DNA of 45,531 bases from positions 1 through 45,531 of the forward strand of contig JAMPEM010000017.1 in the NCBI GenBank assembly GCA_023665145.1. The letters are read 5' to 3'. The notes under the pieces were generated by a model, which did no database searches, had not been told where the DNA came from, and was given only the letters and a program-made list of their open reading frames with translations. Below, one piece after another: positions 28,028 through 35,858 of this stretch. Origin of the DNA: Bacteroides sp. GTDB lineage: Bacteria > Bacteroidota > Bacteroidia > Bacteroidales > Muribaculaceae. Numbering within the stretch: position 1 is the stretch's first letter; each line of letters begins with the position of its first letter. Made by a program: the position numbers and the translations under genes.

Positions 28028-28618
28028 TCACTTCTTGTTAACCTTGATAAGTTCTACTTCAAAAATCAGAACTGAATGAGGCGGAATGGCATTGGGGATA
28101 CCTTGCGGCCCATAAGCCAAATCTGACGGGATAAAGAACATATATTTTGATCCCTCTTTCATCAACTGTACACCTTCAGTCCATCCCGGAATTACACGAT
28201 TCAACGGGAAAGTAGCCGGTTCACCGCGATTCACACTGCTATCAAAGACTGTGCCGTCGAGCAATTTACCGGTATAATGTACAGTCACCTCATCTTCGGC
28301 TGTCGGAGTGGCACCTTCACCCTCTTTCATAACCATATATTGAAGACCGGATGCTGTCTCTTTAATATTCTCCTGCTTTTTGTTCTCTGCAAGGAATTTC
28401 TCACCTACCTCGCGAGCCTGAGCTTCTGCTTTTGCTTGCAAATCGGAGAGATAATCATTGATTAATTTCTGTGCCTCATCAAGGGGCATCTGCGGTTCGT
28501 TTCCTTCAAATGTCACTTTGGCGCCTGCTACATAGTCGTCAAAATTAATATCCTTGACACCCATGGCTTTCAATTGCTGACCCATGGCGATGCCCCAGGC
28601 ATAACTTAATTTGTCCAT
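28028..28618 (-). CDS. FKBP-type peptidyl-prolyl isomerase (FklB-like)
   Basis: A 196-aa protein with no signal peptide, so cytoplasmic by sequence. Residues 1-75 are the helical dimerisation part (MDKLSYAWGIAMGQQLK, AQKLINDYLSD), and 90-193 the complete FKBP domain with TVHYTGKLLDGTVFDSS and VIPGWTEGVQLM. It closely resembles the 27282 gene product over the catalytic half, so the two are probably paralogs. It has no visible consensus promoter. Confidence 0.92.
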   Translation of the reverse strand: MDKLSYAWGIAMGQQLKAMGVKDINFDDYVAGAKVTFEGNEPQMPLDEAQKLINDYLSDLQAKAEAQAREVGEKFLAENKKQENIKETASGLQYMVMKEGEGATPTAEDEVTVHYTGKLLDGTVFDSSVNRGEPATFPLNRVIPGWTEGVQLMKEGSKYMFFIPSDLAYGPQGIPNAIPPHSVLIFEVELIKVNKK

Positions 28619-28771
28619 AATTTCTTCTATTCTTATTTTTTCATATTTCTATTGATATAACAAAGAGTCGGTCCTATTGTTAAGACAAAAATTGTTAAAC
28701 ATTTTATTTTATCCATATCCGCCTACATATCAAAGAATTGCACAAATGAGCTGATTTTTTACCTAAAAATA

Positions 28772-28803
28772 TTTGCATACAAGAAAAAAAATAACTAACT
28801 TTG
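28772..28803 (+). promoter_or_regulatory. Bacteroidota-type promoter for tRNA-Gln
   Basis: -33 box TTTG (28772-28775), 20-bp spacer, -7 box TAACTTTG (28796-28803). Transcription should start near 28807. Confidence 0.8.
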
Positions 28804-28804
28804 C

Positions 28805-28866
28805 ATCGCTTTTAGGGCTTCGAACATTGTGAGATATCAATCTCTAATCATAAGCCTTGAAGCGAT
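28805..28866 (+). other. Structured 5' leader of tRNA-Gln
   Basis: The leader can fold into a 15-bp stem: ATCGCTT (28805-28811) with AAGCGAT (28860-28866), then after one bulged base 28813-28820 with 28852-28859 (including two G-U pairs). The terminal part holds a second hairpin, GAGAT with ATCTC (28831-28844). It ends 5 nt before the tRNA. Confidence 0.6.
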
Positions 28867-28871
28867 AGGAT

Positions 28872-28942
28872 TGTCTTATGGTGTAATGGTAGCACTGCAG
28901 TTTTTGGTTCTGCCTGTCCAGGTTCGAATCCTGGTAAGACAA
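28872..28942 (+). tRNA. tRNA-Gln (anticodon TTG)
   Basis: A 71-nt cloverleaf. Acceptor TGTCTTA pairs TAAGACA with discriminator A, the D arm has GGTGTAATGGTAGC, the anticodon loop TTTTGGT carries TTG, and the T arm is TCCAGGTTCGAATCCTGG. The top anticodon pair is a T-T mismatch as drawn. CCA is not encoded. Confidence 0.94.
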
Positions 28943-28946
28943 CATT

Positions 28947-28984
28947 AAAAAGAGCTAAGTCCCAGTGACTCAGCTCTTTTTTTT
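28947..28984. terminator. Terminator after tRNA-Gln, probably bidirectional
   Basis: AAAAGAGCTAAGT pairs ACTCAGCTCTTTT around CCCAGTG (one A-C mismatch), followed by eight T. It also serves the convergent His/Lys-rich gene on the minus strand. Confidence 0.8.
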
Positions 28985-29038
28985 GATATAAACACCATCC
29001 CTATCGTAAGGTAATCTAATAATAATTATTACTCTTTT

Positions 29039-29335
29039 TCAACGGTGGTGATGCTTTCCGTGATGTTTCTTCACCTTTTTATGGTGATGTTTCTTCACCT
29101 TCTTGTGCTTGGGCTTATGGTGTTTCTTATGTTTCGGGTAGTAATGATGTTTATGATGACGATGATGGCTGCAATAATAACACTCATGATCATAATCTCC
29201 TACTGTGCCGTTGACATAAACAGGTCCGACATTTACTCCCCAATTAACCTTAGAACGCGCACCCATATATACGGGAGCGAGAATTGATGCCACCAACAGA
29301 CATACAATGGCAATTTTTCGGGTGTGTGTCTTCAT
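29039..29335 (-). CDS. Small exported His/Lys-rich protein
   Basis: A 98-aa protein with a signal peptide (about 1-26). A short middle (VNWGVNVGPVYVNGTVG) is followed by ECYYCSHH and a tail in which residues 50-98 hold 19 His and 15 Lys. It looks like a metal-binding or polyanion-binding peptide, with a C-x2-C pair (52, 55) beside the His clusters. No family recognised. It lies 41 bp after the SemiSWEET gene in the same direction and ends at the terminator shared with tRNA-Gln. Function unknown; metal (Zn, Cu or Ni) buffering is speculative. Confidence 0.7.
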   Translation of the reverse strand: MKTHTRKIAIVCLLVASILAPVYMGARSKVNWGVNVGPVYVNGTVGDYDHECYYCSHHRHHKHHYYPKHKKHHKPKHKKVKKHHHKKVKKHHGKHHHR

Positions 29336-29376
29336 AGCTTTATCTTATTTATTATTTATATTCATTTACCCCGTCA

Positions 29377-29646
29377 TCACTTCCTTTTCTTATAATAATC
29401 ATTATATATTTTTATCCCGAACACTATTACCGAACAAATCGTAGTGATAACATTAGTAATCACCAACGGCCAATTATCCAACAATATCCCTTGCACCACA
29501 AAAAATATCGAACCCGCTCCCATCAGCATAAAAGTAGGGAGTGCAATCCCGTCTGTGTCATGTGTCCGTATGGTATAAATAGCCTGAGGCAAATATCCAA
29601 GCACCATACAAATAGCCGCTAAATAACCTATAATTGTAACTGCCAT
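29377..29646 (-). CDS. SemiSWEET/PQ-loop family transporter
   Basis: From ATG 29646 the protein is 89 aa with three membrane helices and the PQ motif LGYLPQ (Pro20-Gln21) in the first. This matches SemiSWEET half-transporters, which work as dimers and move sugars such as sucrose or glucose. A longer in-frame extension to 29829 runs over the divergent gene and has no family likeness. The role in this cluster is not clear. Confidence 0.85.
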   Translation of the reverse strand: MAVTIIGYLAAICMVLGYLPQAIYTIRTHDTDGIALPTFMLMGAGSIFFVVQGILLDNWPLVITNVITTICSVIVFGIKIYNDYYKKRK

Positions 29647-29740
29647 TTTATTTTTACCTTTTTTGTTTAACCATTCTTTGCCGATTTTTGTTCTGCAAAA
29701 TATTCCATAATATTCCCGCAATTTCAGCGTTATCTTAAAT

Positions 29741-31195
29741 ATGGAATTATCTAAACTTAAGATTACATTTCTAATTCCACCGGTTTTTCGCAATGATGTA
29801 AAACCGGCGGAACGTTCTGCAGGATGCACTCGTATTGTCTATCCTTTCCCCAATATCTACGAACTGACCGTAGCCGCGCTTTTCGAAGAAATGGGTTGGA
29901 AGGTACGTTACCGCGACTTTGTTTATTACAATGAATCCCCTCAGAAGCTCGAAGAATTTATAGAGGCAGACGATTCCGATATTTATTGTATATGGGGCGT
30001 GAATCTCTCTATCCCCGACGATGCAGAAACAATCCAAATAATCTCCCGGATTCATCCCGAAGCCTACATCCTGATGTTTGGCCCCGCCGGAACTTATTTC
30101 CCCGACAAATTGCTTCTTAACGACCATGTAGTCATTGTGAGAGGTGAACCCGAAGAGACTGCCCGCGAATGGACTCAACTTCTCTCACAAGGCGGTGATA
30201 TTCTGCATGTCGACGGAACTACTGTCCTTATCGACGGGAAACGCCATCTCAACCCTTCACGCCCTGTTTCGAAATCTTTCGACTCCCTTCCCTTCCCCGC
30301 AAGACATCTTATCGAAGACAAAGAGTATCACAACCCCAAACTCAAAACCGGCCCGTACACTACAATGCTAACCTCGCGGAATTGTCCTTTCCAATGCATT
30401 TATTGTGTACCAAGCTCACTTACGTTTGCCCGTGAACTCGACTATCGACGCGACCACGGAACAAAGCCCCCAATCTCTTACCGTTCTGCTCAAAGCGTGG
30501 AGAAAGAACTCCGACTACTTCACGAACAGGGATACAAGGCTATCGGGTTTGTCGATGATAATTTCATCTGGAACGAAAAACGCACTGCCGAACTTTGCGC
30601 TCCGCTGCGCAAATACGGATTCGTATGGGGCTGTCAGGCTAGAGTTGACGCCATCACCGAACCTATAGCCAAACTCCTCTCCGAGAGCGGATGCAGATAT
30701 GTAGACCTCGGTATGGAATCTTTTGACGAAGGTGTCCTCAAATATATCAAAAAAGGGATTACTCGCGACCAGATTTACCAAGCCATCGGATTGCTGCAGA
30801 AATACAACGTTCCTGTTAAGCTCAATTTCCTCATTGGCACATCACCGCTCGAGACAAAAGAGACAATTCGCGATACCCTCCGTCGTGCAAAAAAACTCGG
30901 AGTGGACCAGGTGATGTTCAATATCGTATCACCTTTCCCGGGAACGGAACTTTACCAACTTGCTAAAGAGAACGGATGGATAGAAAGCGGTGAATATCGA
31001 CCCACCGACGTGCAACGCGAATCAATCCTTAACTACCCCCACCTCTCTGCTCGAGAAATGGAAAAAATCCTTTTCCGCAGCAACATCAGCTTCTTCCTGC
31101 GTCCCTCTTTCATCTTCAAACATATCAGGCGTTTCCGCTCCTGGAAGGAATTCACCTCAGCTGCAAAAGCTCTAAAGATAAAATTATTCGGATGA
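29741..31195 (+). CDS. B12-binding-domain radical SAM protein
   Basis: A 484-aa protein. The N-terminal about 150 residues resemble a cobalamin-binding Rossmann domain, but the DxHxxG motif is absent, as in many members of the BchE/hopanoid-like group. The radical SAM motif is CPFQCIYC with Cys215, Cys219 and Cys222. Further typical blocks are FVDDNFIWN and VDLGMESFDEGVLKYIKKG. The C-terminal part is basic (RRFRSWKEF). The reaction is not identifiable; methyl transfer or ring rearrangement is known for the family. The stop overlaps the GT2 start by 4 bp, so the two are coupled. Confidence 0.88.
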   Translation: MELSKLKITFLIPPVFRNDVKPAERSAGCTRIVYPFPNIYELTVAALFEEMGWKVRYRDFVYYNESPQKLEEFIEADDSDIYCIWGVNLSIPDDAETIQIISRIHPEAYILMFGPAGTYFPDKLLLNDHVVIVRGEPEETAREWTQLLSQGGDILHVDGTTVLIDGKRHLNPSRPVSKSFDSLPFPARHLIEDKEYHNPKLKTGPYTTMLTSRNCPFQCIYCVPSSLTFARELDYRRDHGTKPPISYRSAQSVEKELRLLHEQGYKAIGFVDDNFIWNEKRTAELCAPLRKYGFVWGCQARVDAITEPIAKLLSESGCRYVDLGMESFDEGVLKYIKKGITRDQIYQAIGLLQKYNVPVKLNFLIGTSPLETKETIRDTLRRAKKLGVDQVMFNIVSPFPGTELYQLAKENGWIESGEYRPTDVQRESILNYPHLSAREMEKILFRSNISFFLRPSFIFKHIRRFRSWKEFTSAAKALKIKLFG

Positions 31196-31947
31196 CCCCT
31201 ACCCTCTCCATCATCATTATATCCTGGAATTCACTCCCCATGCTCAAATCCTGCCTCCACAGCCTCTCAAGAACTCTGACAAGGCAGGAAATTGAACTCG
31301 TATGGGTGGATAACGGTTCATCTGACGGTGCATTCGATTGGATGACCGCCAATTACCCAAACGCCACCATCATACGGCTCGACCACAACCATGGTGTAGC
31401 CTACGCAAGAAACAGAGGCGTAGAAAATGCCAAAGGGGAATATATCCTCTTCCTCGACGATGACACTGAAGCCTCCTCACGAGCCATTGACGCCATGACA
31501 GACTATCTTCATGCTCATCCAAACGCCGGAATCTGCGGTACTGCCCTCAGAGACGCCGACGGCAATCTTCAGGACAGCTTCAAGCCCTTCCCCGGATTAG
31601 ATGTAAAAGTAAAAAATGTGGTACGCGCCATGCTTCATATTCGTCGGAAAGTAACACAGCCGCGCCACGTCATCGAAGTCGATTATCTAATCGGAGCCTG
31701 CCAGATGATTCGTCGCAAAGTCTTCGACACCATCGGATTACTTGACGAAAACATCTTCTACGGACCCGAAGACGCCGATTTTTGTCTCAGAGCTTCCCAA
31801 AAAGGATGGAAAGTCGTTTATCTCCCTAACGTAAATATTACTCACCATTGGCGTCGAGCCACTACTACCAACCCATTCAGTTCTCTGGGGAGAAAACACA
31901 TTGCCGCACTTCATTATTTCTATCGCAAACACCATAGACATTTCTGA
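31192..31947 (+). CDS. Family 2 glycosyltransferase
   Basis: A 251-aa inverting GT-A enzyme. LSIIIISWN opens the fold, VDNGSSDGA holds the nucleotide-sugar site, and LFLDDDTE (87-94) is the DxD-like metal site (Asp89-91). DEN and EDADFCLRASQKGW are typical of rhamnosyl- or hexosyl-transferases of the WbbL type. There is no membrane segment. It overlaps the radical SAM gene by 4 bp. Probably involved in cell-surface polysaccharide or glycolipid, acceptor unknown. Confidence 0.9.
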   Translation: MTPTLSIIIISWNSLPMLKSCLHSLSRTLTRQEIELVWVDNGSSDGAFDWMTANYPNATIIRLDHNHGVAYARNRGVENAKGEYILFLDDDTEASSRAIDAMTDYLHAHPNAGICGTALRDADGNLQDSFKPFPGLDVKVKNVVRAMLHIRRKVTQPRHVIEVDYLIGACQMIRRKVFDTIGLLDENIFYGPEDADFCLRASQKGWKVVYLPNVNITHHWRRATTTNPFSSLGRKHIAALHYFYRKHHRHF

Positions 31948-31996
31948 GATTTATTGACAAATCAGAACTTTATAACCTTAATATTACTTAATTCTA

Positions 31997-32027
31997 TTGC
32001 CCGTATCGCAAAAAATTACTAACTTTG
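31997..32027 (+). promoter_or_regulatory. Bacteroidota-type promoter for tyrS
   Basis: -33 element TTG (31997-31999), 20-bp spacer, -7 box TAACTTTG (32020-32027). Gives a leader of about 74 nt. Confidence 0.7.
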
Positions 32028-32037
32028 CGCCTTGATA

Positions 32038-32072
32038 GCGACTTCCGACATACCCAATATGTCAGATGTCGC
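32038..32072 (+). promoter_or_regulatory. Stem-loop in the tyrS mRNA leader
   Basis: GCGAC (32038-32042) pairs GTCGC (32068-32072), a 4x4 internal loop follows (TTCC/AGAT), then GACATA pairs TATGTC around the loop CCCAA. An interrupted 11-bp hairpin ending 33 nt before the tyrS ATG. Confidence 0.55.
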
Positions 32073-32104
32073 AACTTTCATAACGAATAACGCACTTACG
32101 TATA

Positions 32105-33397
32105 ATGAATTTCATAGACGAACTGACTTGGCGTGGGATGATACATTCCGTTATGCCCGGAACAGAAGAACAATTGGCAAAAGAAATGACCACTGCCTAT
32201 CTCGGTATAGACCCGACTGCAGACTCTCTCCACATCGGACACCTCTGCGGTGTCATGATGCTTCGACATTTCCAACGCTGCGGACATAAACCTCTCGCTC
32301 TTATAGGTGGAGCCACCGGAATGATTGGCGACCCCTCCGGAAAATCTGCCGAACGTAACCTCCTCGATGAGGAAACATTGCGACATAACCAACAAGCTAT
32401 AAAAAAACAACTCTCAAAATTCCTTGACTTTGACAGCGACGCGCCTAACAAAGCCGAACTTGTCAATAACTACGACTGGACAAAAGATATCTCTTTCCTC
32501 GATTTCGCCCGCGAAATCGGGAAACACATCACCGTCAACTATATGATGGCGAAAGATTCCGTCCAGAAACGCCTTAACGGTGAAGCTCGCGACGGCCTCT
32601 CTTTCACTGAATTTACCTATCAGCTCCTTCAAGGGTTCGACTTCCTTCACCTATATCAAGAGAAAAATTGCAAACTGCAACTCGGAGGATCCGACCAATG
32701 GGGAAACATCACCACGGGAGGAGAACTCATCCGTCGTAAACTCGGAGGGGAAGTATTCGCAATCACTTGTCCGCTAATCACCAAAGCCGATGGCGGCAAA
32801 TTCGGCAAAACGGAAAGCGGAAACGTATGGCTTGACCCTCAACGCACTTCTCCTTACAAGTTCTATCAATTCTGGCTCAATGTAACCGATGCTGATGCCG
32901 AAAAATATCTCAAAATCTTCACATTCCTATCCAAAGAGGAGATTGAAGCTCTCGCACGCGAACATGAAGCCAACCCCGGTGCCCGACCCATGCAGAAACG
33001 TCTTGCGAAGGAGCTTACCGTAATGGTACATTCCGAGCAAGATTACGAAGCAGCCCTGCAAGCATCGCAAATACTTTTCAGCAACCAAGCCAAAGAGGCT
33101 CTCCATAACCTTGATGAAGCGACTTTGCTCGACGTCTTCGAAGGTGTGCCCACTTTCGAAATAGATAAAGCAAAACTTGATGCCGGTATCCCTCTGCTCG
33201 ATTTTCTGGCAGTGGAGACTAAAGTACTCCCCTCTAAAGGTGAAGCCCGCAAAATGACTCAGGCCGGTGCCATCAGTATCAACAAAGAGAAAGTGCAGGA
33301 TGCCAACACTGTCATAAATTCAAAGATGCTCCTTCGCGATAAATATATTCTCGCACAAAAAGGTAAGAAAAACTATTTCTTAATCATAGCAAAGTGA
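32105..33397 (+). CDS. tyrS: Tyrosyl-tRNA synthetase
   Basis: A 430-aa class I synthetase. HIGH appears at 43-46 ([10 protein letters not shown]), the tyrosine pocket as [10 protein letters not shown] and LGGSDQWGN, and the KMSKS-equivalent as KFGKTESG. The C-terminal S4 RNA-binding region (about 360-430) includes [19 protein letters not shown]. Length is normal. It has its own promoter and a folded leader and is followed after 8 bp by a lipoprotein gene. Confidence 0.97.
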   Translation: MNFIDELTWRGMIHSVMPGTEEQLAKEMTTAYLGIDPTADSLHIGHLCGVMMLRHFQRCGHKPLALIGGATGMIGDPSGKSAERNLLDEETLRHNQQAIKKQLSKFLDFDSDAPNKAELVNNYDWTKDISFLDFAREIGKHITVNYMMAKDSVQKRLNGEARDGLSFTEFTYQLLQGFDFLHLYQEKNCKLQLGGSDQWGNITTGGELIRRKLGGEVFAITCPLITKADGGKFGKTESGNVWLDPQRTSPYKFYQFWLNVTDADAEKYLKIFTFLSKEEIEALAREHEANPGARPMQKRLAKELTVMVHSEQDYEAALQASQILFSNQAKEALHNLDEATLLDVFEGVPTFEIDKAKLDAGIPLLDFLAVETKVLPSKGEARKMTQAGAISINKEKVQDANTVINSKMLLRDKYILAQKGKKNYFLIIAK

Positions 33398-33405
33398 TCT
33401 GACAA

Positions 33406-34104
33406 ATGAAATTTAAGAATTTAGCACTTGCTGCAGTTACCCTCTGCGCTACCTTTTTTTTCTCCTGCGATTCCTCGGATGATTATCCGGAAGACAGTCT
33501 GAATATTTACCAGCAATACGAGGTTTTCATTCAAGACGGGAGTAAGGCCGGATTTGCCAATTTTTATATCAACTCTCCGGAAGGAGAACGCTTCCGACTC
33601 GTCGGTGACGCCAAAGTCACTGTCAACGATGTCAAGATGTTATATTCCCCTTCCGTATCAGCTACATATCCGGAATTCAATTACTCCAATTATATCGACG
33701 TAACCGATCAACGCGCCATTTTCAAATTCTATCGGAATAACGACAAAGTTCTTACCAATAGTGTCTCTTTCGAAAATATGGCCTGTGCCGTACTCCCTCC
33801 CGAAACAAACACAATTAAACTCGGCCAACAGACACCATACGACATCAACGGCATCCTCCAACCGGACGAAAAAGTTGCGGTGTCCTTGGTTCCTCTTGTC
33901 ACAAGCTCCACACCACAGACCTACAATGCCGCGACAAGTCCTTTCGGACAATCTTTCACTATTTTGGATATACCCGAAGGCGTCTATACTATCCGTCTTG
34001 ACGTAGTGAAAACTCTTGAAACTCAACAAAACGATGGCAACGCATCGGGCAGAATAAGAGTGGTGCGACGTAAATCATTTAATGAAATTAAAATAACGAA
34101 ATAA
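33406..34104 (+). CDS. Lipoprotein of unknown function, probably surface-exposed
   Basis: A 232-aa protein with signal peptide and lipobox FFSC. The residues after Cys are acidic (DSSDDYPED), resembling the lipoprotein export signal of Bacteroidota that directs proteins to the outside of the cell. The rest looks all-beta, with aromatic-rich strands such as FANFYINSPEG. No family recognised. It is 8 bp after tyrS and 5 bp before the Sel1 gene. Confidence 0.75.
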   Translation: MKFKNLALAAVTLCATFFFSCDSSDDYPEDSLNIYQQYEVFIQDGSKAGFANFYINSPEGERFRLVGDAKVTVNDVKMLYSPSVSATYPEFNYSNYIDVTDQRAIFKFYRNNDKVLTNSVSFENMACAVLPPETNTIKLGQQTPYDINGILQPDEKVAVSLVPLVTSSTPQTYNAATSPFGQSFTILDIPEGVYTIRLDVVKTLETQQNDGNASGRIRVVRRKSFNEIKITK

Positions 34105-34109
34105 ATATT

Positions 34110-35186
34110 ATGAAGGCAACACAGATCATCACATCAGTGACTCTTGCTTTGGGGATCACAGGCCTTTCGCTGACCGGTATGGCACAAGTGCAGAACACTC
34201 GCCCCGGACAGACAAATGTAGTTTCATCTTCATCGTCAAAAATTAAAATCAACAAACCGCCAAAGGCACGTACTGACATTCGTAAGAGTCAAACAACTGC
34301 TTCTGTCACTAACAAACGTACAGATACTTCCAACATTCGCAAAAGCCGTAAGAAAAATACTGCCACTCAGACTGTGGCTACCAATACCAATGCTGCTCCG
34401 GCTCCGGTTCAGCCGACTCAGAAATTGGATTTCCACGCAAAATATCGTATCAATACCTCTGCAATCAACGCTCAGGCTGAAGGTCTCTCAGCTGAGGAGT
34501 GCTACAATCGAGGTGATGCATATTTCTTCGGAAATAACGGAATGACACAAGATTACTCTCTTGCCGCACAGTGGTATCAGAAAGCTGCTAACCTCGACCA
34601 TGTTCTCGGACAACATGACCTTGCTTATTGCTGCTTCAACGGTATCGGTACAGAGAAAAATGTGGACAACGCTTTCCATTGGTATAATGAATCAGGACAA
34701 AAAGGGAATTTCGACTCTCAAATGATGATGGGCGAAATGTTCTTTAAAGGTGTCGGGACGGAATATAATCCCACAAAAGCCTTCGAATGGTACAAAAAAG
34801 CTGCAGACCAGGAATATTCTCCCGCCCAACTTGCTGTAGCTGAATGTCTTGTAAACGGTGAAGGTGTAACTCAGGATTTCTATTTAGCCAATGAATGGTT
34901 TCTTAAAGCCGCTCAACAAGGTGAAGTGGAAGCCGCATATCAAATCGGCATCTCTCTGCTAAACGGTGAAGGTATTGACCGCAACTTCAGCGAGGCTGCC
35001 CAATGGCTCGAACATGCTGCTGCCAACGGTCACCTTGACGCCCAATATCAATTTGCAGACCTCGTCAATAAGGGTCGAGGTGTGGAACAGGATGATGACC
35101 GTTTCCTCGAACTTCTTCAGGATGCAGCCCGCAAGGGACACGAGCGTAGCCAGAAACGCCTTACCAAAATGGAAGAAACCTGGTAA
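34110..35186 (+). CDS. Secreted Sel1-repeat (TPR-like) protein
   Basis: A 358-aa protein with signal peptide (ending MAQVQ). Residues about 30-110 are a low-complexity basic segment (KARTDIRKSQ, RKSRKKNTATQ), followed from about 125 by six Sel1 repeats of the A-x2-WYxKAA-x6-AQ type (for example AAQWYQKAANLDH, AFEWYKKAADQEYSPAQ). These helical repeats usually mediate protein interaction. Its stop faces the DUF488 stop 2 bp away, so transcription is convergent. Function unknown. Confidence 0.88.
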   Translation: MKATQIITSVTLALGITGLSLTGMAQVQNTRPGQTNVVSSSSSKIKINKPPKARTDIRKSQTTASVTNKRTDTSNIRKSRKKNTATQTVATNTNAAPAPVQPTQKLDFHAKYRINTSAINAQAEGLSAEECYNRGDAYFFGNNGMTQDYSLAAQWYQKAANLDHVLGQHDLAYCCFNGIGTEKNVDNAFHWYNESGQKGNFDSQMMMGEMFFKGVGTEYNPTKAFEWYKKAADQEYSPAQLAVAECLVNGEGVTQDFYLANEWFLKAAQQGEVEAAYQIGISLLNGEGIDRNFSEAAQWLEHAAANGHLDAQYQFADLVNKGRGVEQDDDRFLELLQDAARKGHERSQKRLTKMEETW

Positions 35187-35188
35187 AA

Positions 35189-35566
35189 TCACAATAAACG
35201 CTCAAGCGCTCTCTGCAATACTACAGCGTTGTTATGAAGAGCGTCATGCGACGAATATAGGAGTGTCACTCGCTGATGCTCCTTTATTTGTTGGCACAAC
35301 TCTGCAAATCCGGGGTTCTCCTTCAATTCATTCAAATATCTTCGTTCAAATTCATCCCATCTATCCTCAGGATCAGCATGAAACCATTCCCTCAAATCTG
35401 TAGAAGGTGCGATACCTTTATCCCATAAATCATAATGAAAAGTCTCGTGAGAAAGTCCGCGAGGCCATAACCTGTCGACATAAATCCGAAATCCATCAGA
35501 GACGGCAGCCGGCTCATAAGCCCTCTTAACTGTGATATTCATAGCATTTTGTTTTTTTTTAATCAT
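35189..35566 (-). CDS. DUF488 family protein
   Basis: A 125-aa protein with DRLWPRGLSHE, WDKGIAPSTDLREWFHADPE and RYLNEL, the conserved blocks of DUF488. Two ATG starts exist: 35566 preceded by an AGGAA-like sequence, and 35542 (MNITVKRAYEP), which equals the usual family N-terminus. The function of the family is unknown; a nucleic-acid link has been suggested. No signal peptide. Confidence 0.88.
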   Translation of the reverse strand: MIKKKQNAMNITVKRAYEPAAVSDGFRIYVDRLWPRGLSHETFHYDLWDKGIAPSTDLREWFHADPEDRWDEFERRYLNELKENPGFAELCQQIKEHQRVTLLYSSHDALHNNAVVLQRALERLL

Positions 35567-35604
35567 AAAATTCCTAATCTATTTTATCTCTAACCCCTGA
35601 AATC

Positions 35605-35850
35605 TTAGAGGTTGTTTAATAATAAAACTTAAAATGATTCGTTCATAAAATCATTAAATTGATTGTTAACAATAATTTAACAATTTTATTCACTCAAAAT
35701 ATTTTAATTGTCAATCTCTTTGGACTTCTTTTTGGTTAATTTCTGCAAATTCGTCAATCGTGTAGAGAGCTACATTCTTTTCTCATTTACAGAAATTTCC
35801 TCAAAAATTATGCCCAAATCCATTAACATTTATTTCTAAACAACCTCTTA
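35605..35850. mobile_element. MITE-like element with inverted ends and TTA duplication
   Basis: GAGGTTGTTTA (35608-35618) and its complement TAAACAACCTC (35837-35847) are perfect inverted ends, extending imperfectly to about 25 bp (21 matches). TTA flanks both sides (35605-35607, 35848-35850), as in 3-bp target duplications of IS5-like elements. The 240-bp interior is AT-rich without a plausible gene. It fills most of the space between DUF488 and tatD. Confidence 0.65.
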
Positions 35851-35858
35851 GTTCTCAC

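Noticed and set aside
29790..29830. PAERSAG read on both strands at the same place, at the start of the radical SAM protein and in a longer upstream extension of the SemiSWEET frame
   Set aside because: It results from a near-palindromic stretch (GCGGAACGTTCTGC). The SemiSWEET gene starts at 29646, so only the plus-strand copy is translated.
29039..31195. His/Lys-rich peptide as a RiPP precursor for the nearby radical SAM protein
   Set aside because: The peptide has a classical export signal, lies on the other strand beyond the SemiSWEET gene, and the radical SAM protein lacks a SPASM or precursor-recognition domain.
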